This document shows, piece after piece, positions 1-11,870 of a DNA stretch of 64,000 nucleotides. Location: positions 74,603-138,602 of the forward strand of contig NW_025857967.1 in assembly GCF_002878395.1 (NCBI RefSeq), given 5' to 3'. The first letter of the stretch is position 1. Each line of letters starts with the position of its first letter. The stretch comes from Capsicum annuum (Eukaryota; Streptophyta; Magnoliopsida; Solanales; Solanaceae). The notes under the pieces were generated by a model. That model had not been told where the DNA came from, did not search any database, and saw only the letters and a list, made by a program, of their open reading frames with translations. Made by a program: the position numbers and the translations under genes.

Positions 1-3000
1 CCTACTAAATTTGACATTCTAGACTCAATGGAACCTTTGAAATTTCCCTCTAAAGTTGCTTTAAGAAAAATGGGTCCCACACCTAAAGTTCTACATTTAC
101 CCAAATACATCCAATAGCCCAAAATAAGCTTGGAAGCTATAGGATCTAGACCAAGAGTCTACATAAACTATAATCAATTTTTATAGATAACATAACCATT
201 AGAATTTCTATCCAAGGTTGTTTAACTTGAATGTTGACCCAAGATCCTTCTCTTAACATTAAAATCTCTAAAATAGGAAAATATCTATAAGAACTAAATG
301 ATGATAATTAATCTCTCTAACACAATTAGTCACAAAATGACTTGGAGCAGCTATAGGAATGCTCTAATGTAGTAAAAGCATGAAGATACAAAAATAACAT
401 GAAGGGTCCTTACATTTCCTTTTCTTAATTCTTCTACATTTTGTTTCACTTTGATAATCATGTTTGTGTTGGGATATGCTTACCTATACCATAGGGTGTT
501 ATTGGAGGCATCACAGTCCCTATGTTGGGTTAAAGTAAGTTTGTATTAGAGTCCTAGGTTCATTAGTCTAATAACTACAAGATGAGTCTTGTAAGGTCTC
601 GCGTATTGGTATTGAGAAACTTATTATTTTAACTTTAATAGGATATAAGACTAAAGGAAAAATCCACCTTTTCACTCTATGTTCATGCATTTATAGCTTA
701 ATGTGACCCAAAAACCTTTAAATCACTCTCTCATAGATAGTGAGGACAATTTTTTTTATTTTCATAAGATATCAAGCCCGTACCTTTGGTATGTTAAAAG
801 GGTAGAGGATGTGATAGTGGATAGATTAGAGTATCTAAATTGGCAAGAGATTAGGGTGGGGTTACTTTTTTAGGGTCATGAGTTGCTTAAGATAATAGGA
901 TTTTTGAGATAGTGGCGGTTAACCCAGTACAAATACAACCTATTTTTATTTTACATCTTTAAGGATTTCTTGGGATATGTGTTGGGGTTTCTTGAGGTGA
1001 TGGATTAAACATTTACGAATCACAATACATTGGGGCTTCAAACTCTAAAAATGCAAATGGCTACTGGTATAGATTTTATTAATATAGGTGATATTGCCAA
1101 GTATTTCCCCACATCCAATGACTTTACTCTCAATGGTTGTAGGGGAATAAGGTTGGTTTATAGGGTTAAGCAGGAAAATCTCCCTTGATTTGATGGAGAT
1201 TCTAGATTGATACTTATGAGTTCTTGGTTAATTTCCACAAATGCTGCATAAATTAGGTCTAGTATACTCCAATTAAGTGGATTTCATAGTTTTTCATTTA
1301 TATGAACTAGCCAGATAGGGAGGAATGTTATTTAGAGTATAGTATATGAATAACCTTCACCCACACAACATAATTTTACTTAGGAGTTTTGAAATAAGTT
1401 TGTATGAAGATGTGAGGAGCGTGTAGGCAAAAGACTTCATACACTTGATAAAAGTAGTTACATGTATGGTATACACCAGACTTTTTATCATTATTCTTAG
1501 AGGTGGTTAGGTCATATTAGCTATTTTGGTTATTCAAATTTCGTATAACAAACTTTTACGTATTTAGGTTGCTTTATACATGGGGATTTTTCCACTAAAA
1601 GAGGTATTGGACACTAGATAGATAAAGTAATGTATATCATAAGTGGCACGAAGAGATGACATGGCTTAATATTATATTGCATTTTCCTATGCGCATACTT
1701 ATCAAACATTGGGTTTCTATATGATTCATGAGTTTCTTACCCTGTATATTCATGTTACTACAAAGTAGGTGATGTTATAAAGGTGGATCGAGTTTGTCGA
1801 TCCTATCTTGTGACTCCCTTAGAGTATATAATAGGTCAAATTTGATTTATCTAGATATTATAAATATTAGAGTGATTTGGGTAATGATCTTATTGATGGT
1901 TATGTTATACATTAGTTTGTTCAAATTTAGAAAATTGTTTGATTATTAGGATGATGAATTACTAATAAAGTAAACTTACAGCTGGTATACTTGTGTGAAG
2001 TCATCTGAAGGTTTCATTAGAAATATGCATACATGGATTACTTATCTAATGGGATTGAATTGGTTCATCTATGGTTTGGGTTTGTGCTTTGACGATAAGG
2101 TCGACCATGTGGTACAACGAGGGATACAAATTAAATTAGGTAAGAAGATATTGTGATACATTGAACTTGTAGTACGACTAACTAAAAAAAATTACAATTA
2201 AAGAATTCTCATTCAGTATGAAATATTCATGAATTTATAGATTGTAATTTTCCCCAACTTGGGTGACTAACTTTACTTACATCGAAAGATTTATGTTGTT
2301 TTGAACTAATCCTTGGGTAGACTTAAAGATGTTCAACTATTAAGGGTATATGTATTTGCTATAAAAGGTTATATGTTCATCTTCAAGGATAGAAACTTGA
2401 GTTTAGAGTAGCATGGTTACTTGTGTCTAATTTGGATTATGGTATGTACAACTTCATGATTTAAATGAGTTATGGGTCAGTAATGAAAGTTATCTACATT
2501 AGTTGTGGTTAGAATTTTTGGTTTTCATAATACAATTACATCGTGGTAGTAGATTATATTATAGTATGGATTAGAAGGATGAGAAAAATTATGCATATTG
2601 GTTTGAGAGAAATGGAAAAGCACAAGGTATGTAGATTTTATTGCTTTGGAAATTAAAGGGGCTTAATGAAATATTTATGTAAATGTTTTGACTTAAAGTA
2701 TGAGGTGTTATTTCATGGGTTTAATGACAGAAAATATAGAATGCATAATAAGTTACGGAAAAGGGACATACTTTGTACATAGGAAATTTTAAGGTATTTA
2801 GTATGAGATGTGAATTCAAAGTCATGGCATCATGATTTTACAATGACTTATAAAGGGATTAGTTGTTACTTTCCTGCAACTCAATTTTGATTTGGGTGGA
2901 ATTAAGTAATATGTAGTAATCTTTTGATTCTACTCAGATTTTACTATTCAATAAGATAGTGGGTTGGTGATCTGTGTGTTTGATGTGCTATGGTTTCGTA

Positions 3001-3050
3001 GAACTTTTGACATATAAAACAATGAAAACATGCAAGTTACATACGTTTTT
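1..3050. other. degraded AT-rich sequence, no gene recognised
   Basis: No open frame of useful length and no recognisable protein domain was found on either strand. The stretch is AT-rich and full of stops. The only recognisable item is a primer-binding/leader-like segment near 540-700, listed separately, so part of this region may be an old chromovirus decayed past recognition. A short phrase near 2579-2600 recalls the RNase H 'EKNY' motif, but one short match is not enough to call a domain. Confidence 0.5.
540..700 (+). other. possible relict PBS and leader of a decayed chromovirus
   Basis: The bases at 540-556 line up with the initiator-Met tRNA primer site and following bases of the intact elements (TGGTATCAGAGCCTAAGG-like, here TTTGTATTAGAGTCCTAGG). 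They are followed by a match to the leader phrase seen after each chromovirus PBS in this window: a GAGTCTTGT motif, an 'aggctat(g/a)agat'-like phrase, and then a pyrimidine-rich stretch with TTTTCACT. The order and spacing resemble elements 1 and 2. No LTR boundary could be found upstream. This is inference from a weak alignment by eye. Confidence 0.3.
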
Positions 3051-4400
3051 TGTTAGATATGATGTGTTTTGTGTTGTATTTTTAAGGAAACCATTTTTTG
3101 GAGCTGAAAAGGAGAAATGATGTGAAAATTAAATATTTAAGAACACCTATATGGGTACCTACACCCCTTAGGTACTACCTACATGGAGTAGGTGTCAGAA
3201 TATGTTCAAAAAAGTTGAACTTCCGAGATTCAGAAGTTAAAAAAAATTGTTTGTCACCTATGCAAAACCACCTACGTCCCGTAGGTAGTACCTATACCCC
3301 GTAGGTGTCAAGAAACATAGAGTTAAGAGAGGTCTCAGGAGTTTTGGATTCTGTTCACCTACAATGGGACCACCTATGCCCCGTAGGTGCAACATACGCC
3401 CCATAGGTGGCCTCGTAGGTTGTCACCGACTTTGATTTTTCTATTTTATTTAGTATTGGTTTCCTGGGGTTTACTTGTATTTTATAAATTCCCTTTTGAT
3501 GTTTTTTAGTTTGTTTATGAACTCTTACTACTTATATACATATATGATTCCAAGATTCAATTTTGATTTTGGGATTCTTGTGTTCTTAATTTTTGTTGAT
3601 TATTCAATATGAGACTTTGGACTTTGTTCGTTAATTATTGTGAGATTGATTTAATGCCTTCCATTATGAATTCCATTAAGTGTTTCACAATAATGAGAGG
3701 CTAATTCCTTTAGCTAGGGTTTTGGGAGACCGGGAAAATTAACGAAGTAGGGGAAGTATTCAATCCTTCAAGATTATTATTACTGCATGTATTATGGCTT
3801 GCTTTGTTCTTATTGATTTCTTAACCGTTGCAAACAATAGGATACCATATATATTCACTTTGAACCTGAAAGGGAGGTAGAGATTGGGAAAAAGAGATCA
3901 AAATCATTCTTTGAAATTAATTGTTGAAATAAACTAATCATCACTATCTACTCAAGATAATTATCTTCATCTAATCAACTTGATATGAAGAGGAGATAAT
4001 TGAAATTAGGGTCAAAGAAAAAGGTTAGTAGTGCGAAACTCTGAGACTAAGAGGAGATGAGTGAGGTTCACCAAAGTGTGTTGAGAGGCTTATATGATAT
4101 ATAACATTCCATATTCTACATGTACAATAGTTTAATAGTTAGATTGAGCACGATAAACCTATAGAGTAAGAAGCTACGGGGAACATAATCCTAGTGTTTG
4201 TTTCTAATTAATTACAACCAAAGCATTCCACAGCTTGTTACCTTTCACAGTTTACAATTACAATCCCCCGATTTACTTTCCTGTACTACATGTTATTTCC
4301 TATAAGATCAATCACTACTTGGAATGAGTTACAGAAATAGTTTTTGGATCATGTGTTTCCACCTTCCATAATTCTATAGTTAAAAGATGAGATATATAAT
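3050..4400 (+). repeat. Athila-like LTR, left copy (ends uncertain)
   Basis: Positions 3270-4290 are collinear with 19546-20558. The shared landmarks are the palindrome array, GTCACCGACTTTGATTTT, the TTTTGATGTTTTTTAGTT phrase, GATTCTTGTGTTCTTAATTT, AATGAGAGGCTAATT and TTTACTTTCCTGTACTAC. The two copies flank gag-like and env-like remnants, so they are read as the two LTRs of one old element. The left copy departs from the right one after 4290, so its 3' end looks deleted or rearranged. Its 5' edge, set near 3050, is a guess. No TSD was found. Confidence 0.55.
3157..3408. repeat. array of six 17-bp palindromes in three pairs
   Basis: Six imperfect 17-bp palindromes of consensus ACCTAYRCCCCRTAGGT start at 3157, 3177, 3270, 3290, 3372 and 3392. 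Within each pair the starts are exactly 20 bp apart, and pairs recur every 113 and then 102 bp. They lie in the left Athila-like LTR copy. The right copy carries two such pairs. Each unit can fold as a hairpin with ACCTA/TAGGT arms. Confidence 0.8.
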
Positions 4401-4496
4401 TTCAGGAAATTACACTCTAAGTCTATGTATGTGACACGATGTCGATTCAAAAAAAAATTGATGATGGTGCTTAACAATAGGATTTTGGTGTAGATC

Positions 4497-5755
4497 TTGC
4501 TTGAGATTTTCTATCGAGACCTTAACACCAGTTCAAGAGCTATGGAAAAAAATATTAATGGTGGAGTATTCATGCATATCCACTGGGAGACATCATCAAA
4601 TATATTAGACCAGATCTCTCTCAGCAATCGAGGATGGCATACTCTGGAGGTAGAGAGAGGCATTGGCAATTATGCTATTAGTGCTTCCAGTGATCATTAA
4701 TTTTTTGATGACATAGAGGCATAAGAAGTTGCTAAACTTAGGATGGAGGTTAGGCTATTTACAAAGCAGTTTCCAACGATGAAATCTGAGAAGGTGAATA
4801 TAGTTGGATCACAGGGTAAGGCCTCTATATTTTATGATTTTAATCTAGCAGAAGAGGCAAAGTACGTATATTGAGAGTTGGTTGGTTTTTGAGCCAATGG
4901 GTAAGAAAACCAAGGTCAAACCTATTACAGGGATAGATACATAGATAAAAGCAAAGAGAGAGATGGTGACTAGTGGCACAAGGATGATTACAAGGAGAAA
5001 GGTGGTGTGTATGTTCCACTAGGCAGTTGTGACACTAAATCAAGGATGGAGGCTATATTGTTCAAGCTGGTCAAGGGTTAGGAAAATCAGGAAAATTTCC
5101 TTAAGTATATTAAGATAAACATCTCAGGGTTGACCTAGAAATTAGAGTCACATGCTACTATGATAAAGAAATTAGAGCATCAGTTTGGACAATGTCTTCA
5201 ACTCTGAATCAGACGAAGCTAGGCACTCTTTTGAGCAACAATGTTAAATATCCTAATAACAATAATCATTATCAATCCATCACCGTAGAGAGTGGTAAGG
5301 CAACGATTGATACCCCTATGTCGATTGTTGATGAGTAAAAGGATGATTGTGTAGTATTGATGAGACACTTAAAGCAAACTCGGAAAAGGTTACAAGTATT
5401 GATGGTGATGACGAGAAGAAAAAAATGTAAATAAAAGGTTGATCAGCCTGTAGTAAAGAAAATTCAATGACCTCCACCATTTTTTTCTCAAAGGTTGAAA
5501 TAGAAAAAAGAAGAAGGGAAGTTCAAGAAGTTCATAGTTATATTGAAGGAGTTGAGCTTGAATATCTCTCTTCTTGAGGATCTTGATAAGATGCCTTGCT
5601 ACACCAAGTTTCTGAAAAAATTGGTACCGAAGATGAGAGCTGTTAGTTTGGAAGATATTGGTGGATTGCACCACTTTAATGTGGTTACTTCTAAATCTCT
5701 AGCTTAAAATAAGGGTGATCTTGGAGCATTCATGATTCCATGCACCATTGTGACA
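4497..5755 (+). pseudogene. Athila-type gag/protease remnant
   Basis: This is the decayed C-terminal part of a gag polyprotein running toward a retroviral-type protease. A 67-residue open piece at 4497-4700 carries the phrases FYRDLNTSSRAM and WHTLEVERG, which resemble the Athila/Tat Gag region just downstream of the capsid domain. Further phrases in broken frames follow: an 'ESGKATIDTPMS' stretch near 5290, 'KFKKFIVILKELSLNI' near 5520, and 'MIPCTIV' near 5732-5752, where the protease would begin. Several stops and frame changes interrupt it. The sequence changes character at about 5755, before any protease active site, and RT, RNase H and integrase do not follow. Assignment is by family resemblance from memory. 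Confidence 0.6.
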
Positions 5756-6440
5756 TCCAGGTTTTCTAGTTTTTTTAAAAATTTGGGCCTACCCATGCCT
5801 GACCCAACCCAAAACTAGCCTACCCTTCCCTTTTAAAGCTTAGAAAACCAAACATTAGGCCTCATAATCCTCAAAATTCCAACCCATTCTAAAATTCAGA
5901 CTTTTCAACTTCCTCTCAAACTCTAGATAAGGAAAGACTCACCCCTCAGTCCATTTATTGCATGCATAATAATCTTCTAAGTCTAGGGTTTAACAACTAC
6001 TTCAAGTTTCTAGTTTAATCATTCAAAAGTAAAACTTAAGGTAAACTTCTTAGCTCCTACGAATGGTGTAATATGATAGTAACATAGAATAAATGAGTTG
6101 CTACTTAAATATGCATGAAAATTATTGAAACACAAAAGTTCTTGTTTATAGGAGCCTAGAATCATCAAGAAAATAAAAATTAGGTCATTGTTCTTTAATT
6201 AAAACCTTGTGATCATGTCCTATTTAGAATTAAAAGTTTAAAAGGTGATGAAAAACAAAAGTTTATGTGTCTTGCTTGTGTTTTAGATATTGATACAAGT
6301 GAATAGTGCATTATTAAACTGGAATGGGTTAAATTTTACTATATAGGGATGTAAAATTTAAGAAAAATATTTAAGTTTAATAGTCTTAATTTTTCTTCAA
6401 ATTTTGCACTCCCTTATACTATTTTAGGCACTACCACTTG
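5756..6440. other. non-coding stretch replacing the expected pol region
   Basis: Between the gag/protease remnant and the env-like frame there are only about 690 bp where an autonomous Athila element would have about 3-4 kb of RT, RNase H and integrase. The stretch begins TGACATCCAGG and is AT-rich, with a C-rich patch near 5786-5830. No domain, TIR or TSD was recognised. It may be the residue of an internal deletion, or a small insertion or solo-LTR-like piece. Confidence 0.45.
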
Positions 6441-6449
6441 CTTTTTCAG
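6420..6449 (+). promoter_or_regulatory. possible 3' splice site before the env-like frame
   Basis: A pyrimidine-rich run ends in TTGCTTTTTCAG at 6438-6449, six bases before an ATG at 6455. This is a good plant 3' splice acceptor consensus. Athila-class elements are thought to express the frame downstream of pol from a spliced subgenomic RNA, so the position is sensible. No donor was identified. Confidence 0.4.
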
Positions 6450-6454
6450 GTACC

Positions 6455-7928
6455 ATGGATCCAAAGAAGGCCGTACCATCAAGGCAGCAAGACGAATCCT
6501 CTAAGCGTAGTGGCTTGATAGAGGTGTACACATTTTCCCCATCCAGACTTTCGACCATACTCACATCTTGGTTGAACCTATTATTGAGATGAACTCGAGA
6601 TAGTGTGTAGAAGTGTTAAAGATTATTTATGAGAGAGATAACTTTATGACTAGGACAGGCCAATCCAAGAGGGCTATTTTGGAAGAGACACATATTGAGT
6701 ATCTGGTTTAGCTGGAGAACCATTTTTGTGGGATGTATTTGATCGATATTAGCTGGGGCGGATGACTAGACCCCAAGGTTCATATATCCAAGAATTGGTG
6801 CAGGAGTTCTATGTCTCCTACTATGCTATAGTATCTTTGACCACAACTATAAGTGTTAGGCATGTAGATCATCCCCAGTTAGAGAAGATGATGTTGAGAG
6901 GTGTCATGGTTGATATTTTAGCAGTGACCTTCCATTGAGCTCTCTTTTTCCCTGATTATACAAATTCAGTATCAACTATAGAGTGTGATTTTTGATTGAT
7001 ATTTATGAAAGATAGGTGTACTATGTGGGATGTTGAGCATAGGAGATGGAGGTTAGAGTTGGAGATATAGATCACCAATTATACTATGACATTGGTAAAG
7101 AGGCCCCCTATATTAAAGAAAAATGGTATATTAAGAAGGCAGTGCTGAATGTTGTCGCAAAATTTTGGTGTATGATGGTTTGTTATCGATTATGTTCAAC
7201 TATGGCAGACAAATGGCTTACATGGGATGGTTTTGCATTAATTGTGCTTCTAATGGTTGGATATGATATAGACTTTGCATTCATAATCAGGTATGAGCTA
7301 CATTAGCGAGCGTTTGGTTAGTTGACTGCACTACCCTTTCCTTGCATTATCTAGCAGTTGTGTAATGAGGATGGTGCCCCTGAGGTTCTAGGTGTTGATC
7401 AAAGAGTTGAGGTAATGGGTGTGGCCCAGAACAGTTTGATCAAGCATTCCAAAAACTCGGTTATTTCACAGATATCCCAGAGGCTTTTGATAGTGATTCT
7501 GGCCCAATATGAGGCCCATTATTTCCTACAGATCCTAGTGATATATAAGGTGTTGATGCGGATACAATGGTGGATTTTAAGATGGGTGAGATGAGATAGA
7601 TACCCGAGATGAGCACCTAGAGGCAAGGGTACCCAACCACATCTACTTCAATCTCGACCTCTGCTTTTGATCCAGTTGGGGTATTTTCTAGGCCCCCTCA
7701 CCCCACTGCCATGTCTATAGCTCCAGGATTCATTGTGGTACTTCGAGAATTCTTACAGGGCTTAGTAGAGAGATCAGATGAGATGATAGCCCAGTTGACT
7801 AAGGTAGAGTTTTTGATTACAATATTATATGAGTAGATCTGGCCTTAGGTTTGGATGATATTTGAGAGAGAAGAGACTTGGATTGGGGCTTTTGTGAGGG
7901 ATGAGATAGTAGTGATGAGGGACGAGTT
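6455..7928 (+). pseudogene. env-like / putative plant transposon protein, 5' part
   Basis: This is the first part of the third frame of the Athila-like element. The start is the ATG at 6455 just after a splice-acceptor-like site. The first 45 or so codons are open, then stops and frame changes appear. The conserved block lies at about 6780-7420, with recognisable phrases 'YQELVQEFYVSYY' in the first part, 'TMADKWLTWD' near 7203 and 'GYDIDFAFIIRYELH' near 7260-7303. These match, from memory, the family annotated in Solanaceae genomes as 'putative plant transposon protein' (Transposase_32-like), found in the env position of Athila-class elements. Its biochemical role is not known. The frame is broken at 7928 by element 1 and resumes at 18133. 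Confidence 0.65.
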
Positions 7929-8134
7929 TGTAATACCTCATATTTCTTAAGCTTAACTAAACTCTCAATTCATGAGTTATCCAATATGAAATTTTTAAAA
8001 ATACTTAGTATTTTTTAGTTCAGAGTCTGCCATTGTGTAGGAAATTCAATTAGCTTTCCAACGATATAAAATTCACCAAAATTCGATAACCGGGAGAAGA
8101 GTTATGGCCAATTTAGTGAAATAGTGTGCCAACT

Positions 8135-8370
8135 ATTACTCCGGCACGTCGCAGAGCCACGACAAATTCCATTTGGTAATTTCCAGTGAAGCTCCACAAT
8201 ACCACTGTGTCACACCACCAGCAAAAATCCCAATTATCATTTTCCAGTGTTTTATCGTGATCCTGACGTGTTGCATTGATGTCCTAATTCCCAGTTGTGC
8301 CATAGGCCAAACTCTCAGATGTCAATTTCCAGTGACACAACACGATAGCATCGCGTTGCGCTAGGGGGTA
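8135..8370. repeat. GC-rich hairpin module, element 1 5' LTR
   Basis: Repeated units of about 60 bp are built on 'TTCCAGTGA', a CTCCRCRAT-like arm and a matching RTCRCRCCA-like arm. Each unit can fold on itself. Many CpG positions here are TG or CA while the 3' LTR or element 2 keeps CG, consistent with deamination. Confidence 0.6.
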
Positions 8371-8722
8371 ATTTTGGAAATTTTCAATGGAAATCCAAAG
8401 TTTCGTCCAGGGTTAAATTGGTCCTTTCCCATAATTTTAATCCACCTTGGTATGATATTTATGCCCTAAAAACATTTTGAACTCATTGTTTAATAGTTTT
8501 CCCTAAATAAAAAAAGGCATTCTCTCTCAAGAAAATGCATTCTCTCTTAAGAAAACAAACCCTAGCTTCAAGAAATCAAGAACAAGCCTAAGAGTTCCTT
8601 CAAGTCTCTTCTAGAATTGACAATACAAGGTATGTTAGGTGTTTATCTATGGGTTCTTTTCACCCATAGAGTCCACGAATCTGTTTTCAAACTACAAGAT
8701 TGCTGAATTATGAACTTCCATA

Positions 8723-8745
8723 CTTGAATTGAATTGAATTGAATT
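8723..8745. repeat. TTGAA microsatellite in element 1 5' LTR
   Basis: The run is about four TTGAA units. The 3' LTR has one unit fewer at 16412-16430, a slippage difference that arose after insertion. Confidence 0.8.
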
Positions 8746-10448
8746 CATGTTCATGTTATTGTTAGGTTTTAGTTCATCATTAAATTACAAGCTTTTATGA
8801 AATTAATCATTTTATATGATGAATTACATGATCTTCATGATAAACCCTTCAATTTGCAAGTTGATTTATGTAACTATTATAACCATATGTGTTGATTATT
8901 GTATGATCTAAGCATGCTCCCCATGTGTTTGATAAAATGCCTATGTGAATAAAATAGTGCCATTATAACATGATAGCATGTATTCTCCATTCATATATGA
9001 GTAAATGTATTACAAGTGTTTGCTAAAATGTCTTAATGAGTGGAGTGTGATCAAGTAACCATTACTATGTTTTCAAGATTATGTTATGCTTGACTTTTCA
9101 TGCTTTTGAGTCCTGGGGATATTTAATACCTGATAATTTAGCTGTATACCGAGAGCTAGTGTCAGTTATAAAATAGTATCAGTCATGTCACGATAATTAG
9201 TACTCTTAGTCAGTTACAAAACTTAGTAGAACTCAGTCAGTTACAAAACTCAGGAAAACTCTATAAACTCAGTCTCAGTCTAGTCCTGTTCAGAATACTC
9301 AGTTTGGTGTCTTTCAGTTGGGAGTAGGATTTAGCACCGAGTGAACTACAGGATGGGGGCTCACCTACCAATAGAGGGTGTGACCTTTAGAAGCAATCCT
9401 GGAATTCCAAAACTATGTAGCCAGCATAAATTGAGACATCAACCTGCCAGTTGAGGGTTGGTGAGGTGTTTTAACTTGTTAGATAAGGGTTCCCCCATTC
9501 TTGTTAGAGTACCTGCCAGATGATGGTAACTCTTAGCTTGCCTTTATTCATGGCACAGTACTGACACCCTTCCAATTTTGGTTACAGATTGGACCCCAAC
9601 TCAGTTATCTTATATTATTTAGGGCATGTTGGTTAGATGATTACCTCCCACAGTTTTAGTTTTAGTCTTCAGAAAAGAGCTTAGTTCAGTTCTAGAGAAT
9701 CAAGACTTTCAGATAGAGTCAATTTGTATTAGTAACTCAGTTATCAGAAATCTTAGATTATCAGTTACTCTGTAGTAGAAATATGTACATATCTTTAAAA
9801 AAGCTCAGTTATAATATATATATGCACAGTATTGCATGCTCAGTATTTATAGTAGTTCAGATTATCCCCGTACTCTCATGTTCAGTTTCTCTATATTTTT
9901 CAGCCAGTTATTGTTTATGCATATAAACCCTTACATTCCGCCTTGCCTCATCTAGCATACCAGTACATTTCATGTACTGACGCATACTCTTTCTTTGTGC
10001 TATGATGTCTCGTATCATAGGTTCGGACACTCATGTTCTTGATCGCGCATAGATAGATCCAGATCCAGTCACCAATAGATTTAGTTGTGAGTCATCATCT
10101 ATCGAGGATATTCTTTCATTTGATTATTTCAGTAGACTCAGTATTTCAGTAGATAGAGTTAGTTGGGGGGTTGTCCAATTAAATCCACTTTCAGATAGTT
10201 CTAGATTAGAGGCTTTACAGACTAGTTTTCAGACAGTGTTCAGTTTTACAAATTATTATTTTAGTTGATACACATTATCAGTTTTTACAAATTTTGAATC
10301 TTATGGCATTTCAGCCTATTTTTCTATATTTATTATATAATCATGTTTTAGTGCTCACGAAAGATATCAGTCATGGGTTAGCTTATGATAATTCAGGGTC
10401 GTAAGCACCATTTAGTGTCCTGGGTATAGACTCGGGGCATTACAAACT

Positions 10449-10460
10449 TGGTATCAGAGA
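10449..10460 (+). other. element 1 primer-binding site
   Basis: TGGTATCAGAGA starts four bases after the 5' LTR. It matches the complement of the 3' end of initiator-methionine tRNA (TGGTATCAGAGC), the usual primer of chromoviruses, except in the last base. Confidence 0.88.
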
Positions 10461-10666
10461 CTAAGGTACAACAGTATCCTAGGAAGTCTGAAAATCGTAT
10501 CTAGTAGAGTCTTGTGCATGGGTGTGTAGCGCTCCACACTTATGGACAGGAGGCTATGAGATATTTTAGGAAAATTTTCACTTTTTCAGTATTCATGTCG
10601 TGTAAGTAAGCATGAGTTCTAGTTAAACTCTCAGTTTAATATATTTCTTCCTTTTATTTACAGAAC

Positions 10667-11870
10667 GTGCCTCCAAAAGGACTAGCGAAAGAAGAATCAG
10701 AAATCAGTCAGCACCTCAGCCCGTTCAGGCAGATCCCCTGGACGAGCATGTCTCCCATGCAGAGTTCAGAGATGCATTTACCAATCTATCCAATTCCGTA
10801 GCAGCTTAGAATGAATGATCAGCTGCTATTTCGGCCAATCCAGTGTCTAATACTGCTGCAGCTAGGATTTGGGACTTCACCCAAATGAATCCTCCCCTAT
10901 TCTCAGGATCTAAGTCTGAAGAGGATCCACAACAGTTCCTTGATCAGGTCCAAAAAGTCACAAACATCATGGAAATGACTTCCAGTGAGAGTGCTAAGCT
11001 AGCTTTCTATTATTTATAAGATGTAACTCATACGTGGTTTAAGTAGTGGATGGTAGACAGGGGAATAGATGTAGAGCCCTTAGAGTAGGAAGAGTTTTCT
11101 ATTGCCTTCCTAGATAGATTCTTTTCCTTAGAGCTGAGAGAAGCTAAGGTGTTAGAGTTCATCAACTTCAGGCAGGCAGTATGAGCGTGAAAGGGTATTC
11201 CCTTAAGTTTACTCAGTTAGCTAGGTATGCTCCATATTTAGTGACAGACAGTAGATCTAGAATGAGCAAGTTCATATCTAGGGTGTCAGATAGTATGGTT
11301 ACAAAGTGAGAACAACAATGTTGATTAAGGAGATGGATAAATCCAGGCTCATGGTCCATACTCAGCAGAGAGAAGAGGCTAAGATCAGAGAGAGAGAGAT
11401 AGAACAAGAGAGCTAGAATAGGTAGCTTCAATTTTAATCAGCCTAAGTCAGAGGGTGGTAACCGTTCCTAGTTTCGCCCAATATCTTCAGTTCCAGATCT
11501 GTCCTCTGCATGTGCTCCAGTTACTAAGTTCAGAAATGGTAATAAAGATAGAGCACCAGGATCTAAATCTCAGGGCAGTGTCAGGAGCACTTGAATAAAT
11601 CCTTTGTGTCAGTAACGTGGCAAAAACCACCAAGGTGTCTCCAGAGCTGGCAGTGATATTTTTTTTGGGTGTGGCAAGCCAGGCCACAGAGTTAGGGATT
11701 GCTCCCAGTCAGGTTCTCAGGGTCAGTATAATCGCCCTTTATCTCAGTCTGATCGCTAGAATCAGCAGGGTATGCTTCCAGTGGCCCCAGTGGGAAATGC
11801 CTAAACAGGATCTATGCACTTCAGTCTAGACAAGATCAGGAAATTCTCCTGACGTGGTCACTGGTACATT
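10667..11870 (+). pseudogene. element 1 Gag (capsid and zinc knuckle), broken
   Basis: This encodes the structural Gag polyprotein that packages element RNA. The position equivalent to the ATG of element 2 reads GTG (10667-10669), so the start codon appears lost. The capsid region is recognisable from the phrases 'AARIWDFTQMNPP' and 'FSGSKSEEDPQQFLDQVQK' near 10860-10950 and 'REAKVLEFINFRQ' near 11140-11175. A CCHC zinc knuckle at about 11661-11703 reads FGCGKPGHRVRDC, with the first cysteine changed to phenylalanine. Numerous TAG codons sit where relatives have CAG, and there are frame changes near 11180 and 11310. It cannot be translated through. Confidence 0.85.

Larger units (their letters stand above)
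7929..10444 (+). repeat. element 1 5' LTR
   Basis: The LTR is 2,516 bp, starts TGTAATACCTCAT and ends GGGGCATTACA. It aligns along its whole length with 15603-18127. Internal landmarks are a CpG/GC-rich hairpin module (8135-8370), a TTGAA microsatellite (8723-8745), and a long stretch rich in CTCAGT/TCAGTTA motifs (9150-9310). Confidence 0.92.

Noticed and set aside
3157..3408. Palindrome array considered as a CRISPR array
   Set aside because: Plant nuclear context, the repeats are only 17 bp and paired at 20 bp, and the sequences between pairs are related rather than unique spacers.
5390..5674. 94-codon minus-strand open frame
   Set aside because: It lies antisense to the Athila-like gag remnant and is low-complexity Phe/Leu-rich sequence from a purine-rich plus strand.
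8173..8364. 63-codon frame over the GC-rich LTR module, with a similar 70-codon frame at 15846-16058
   Set aside because: The frames recur because the LTRs are copies. They do not share a conserved start, stop or protein, and elements 2 and 4 lack an equivalent.
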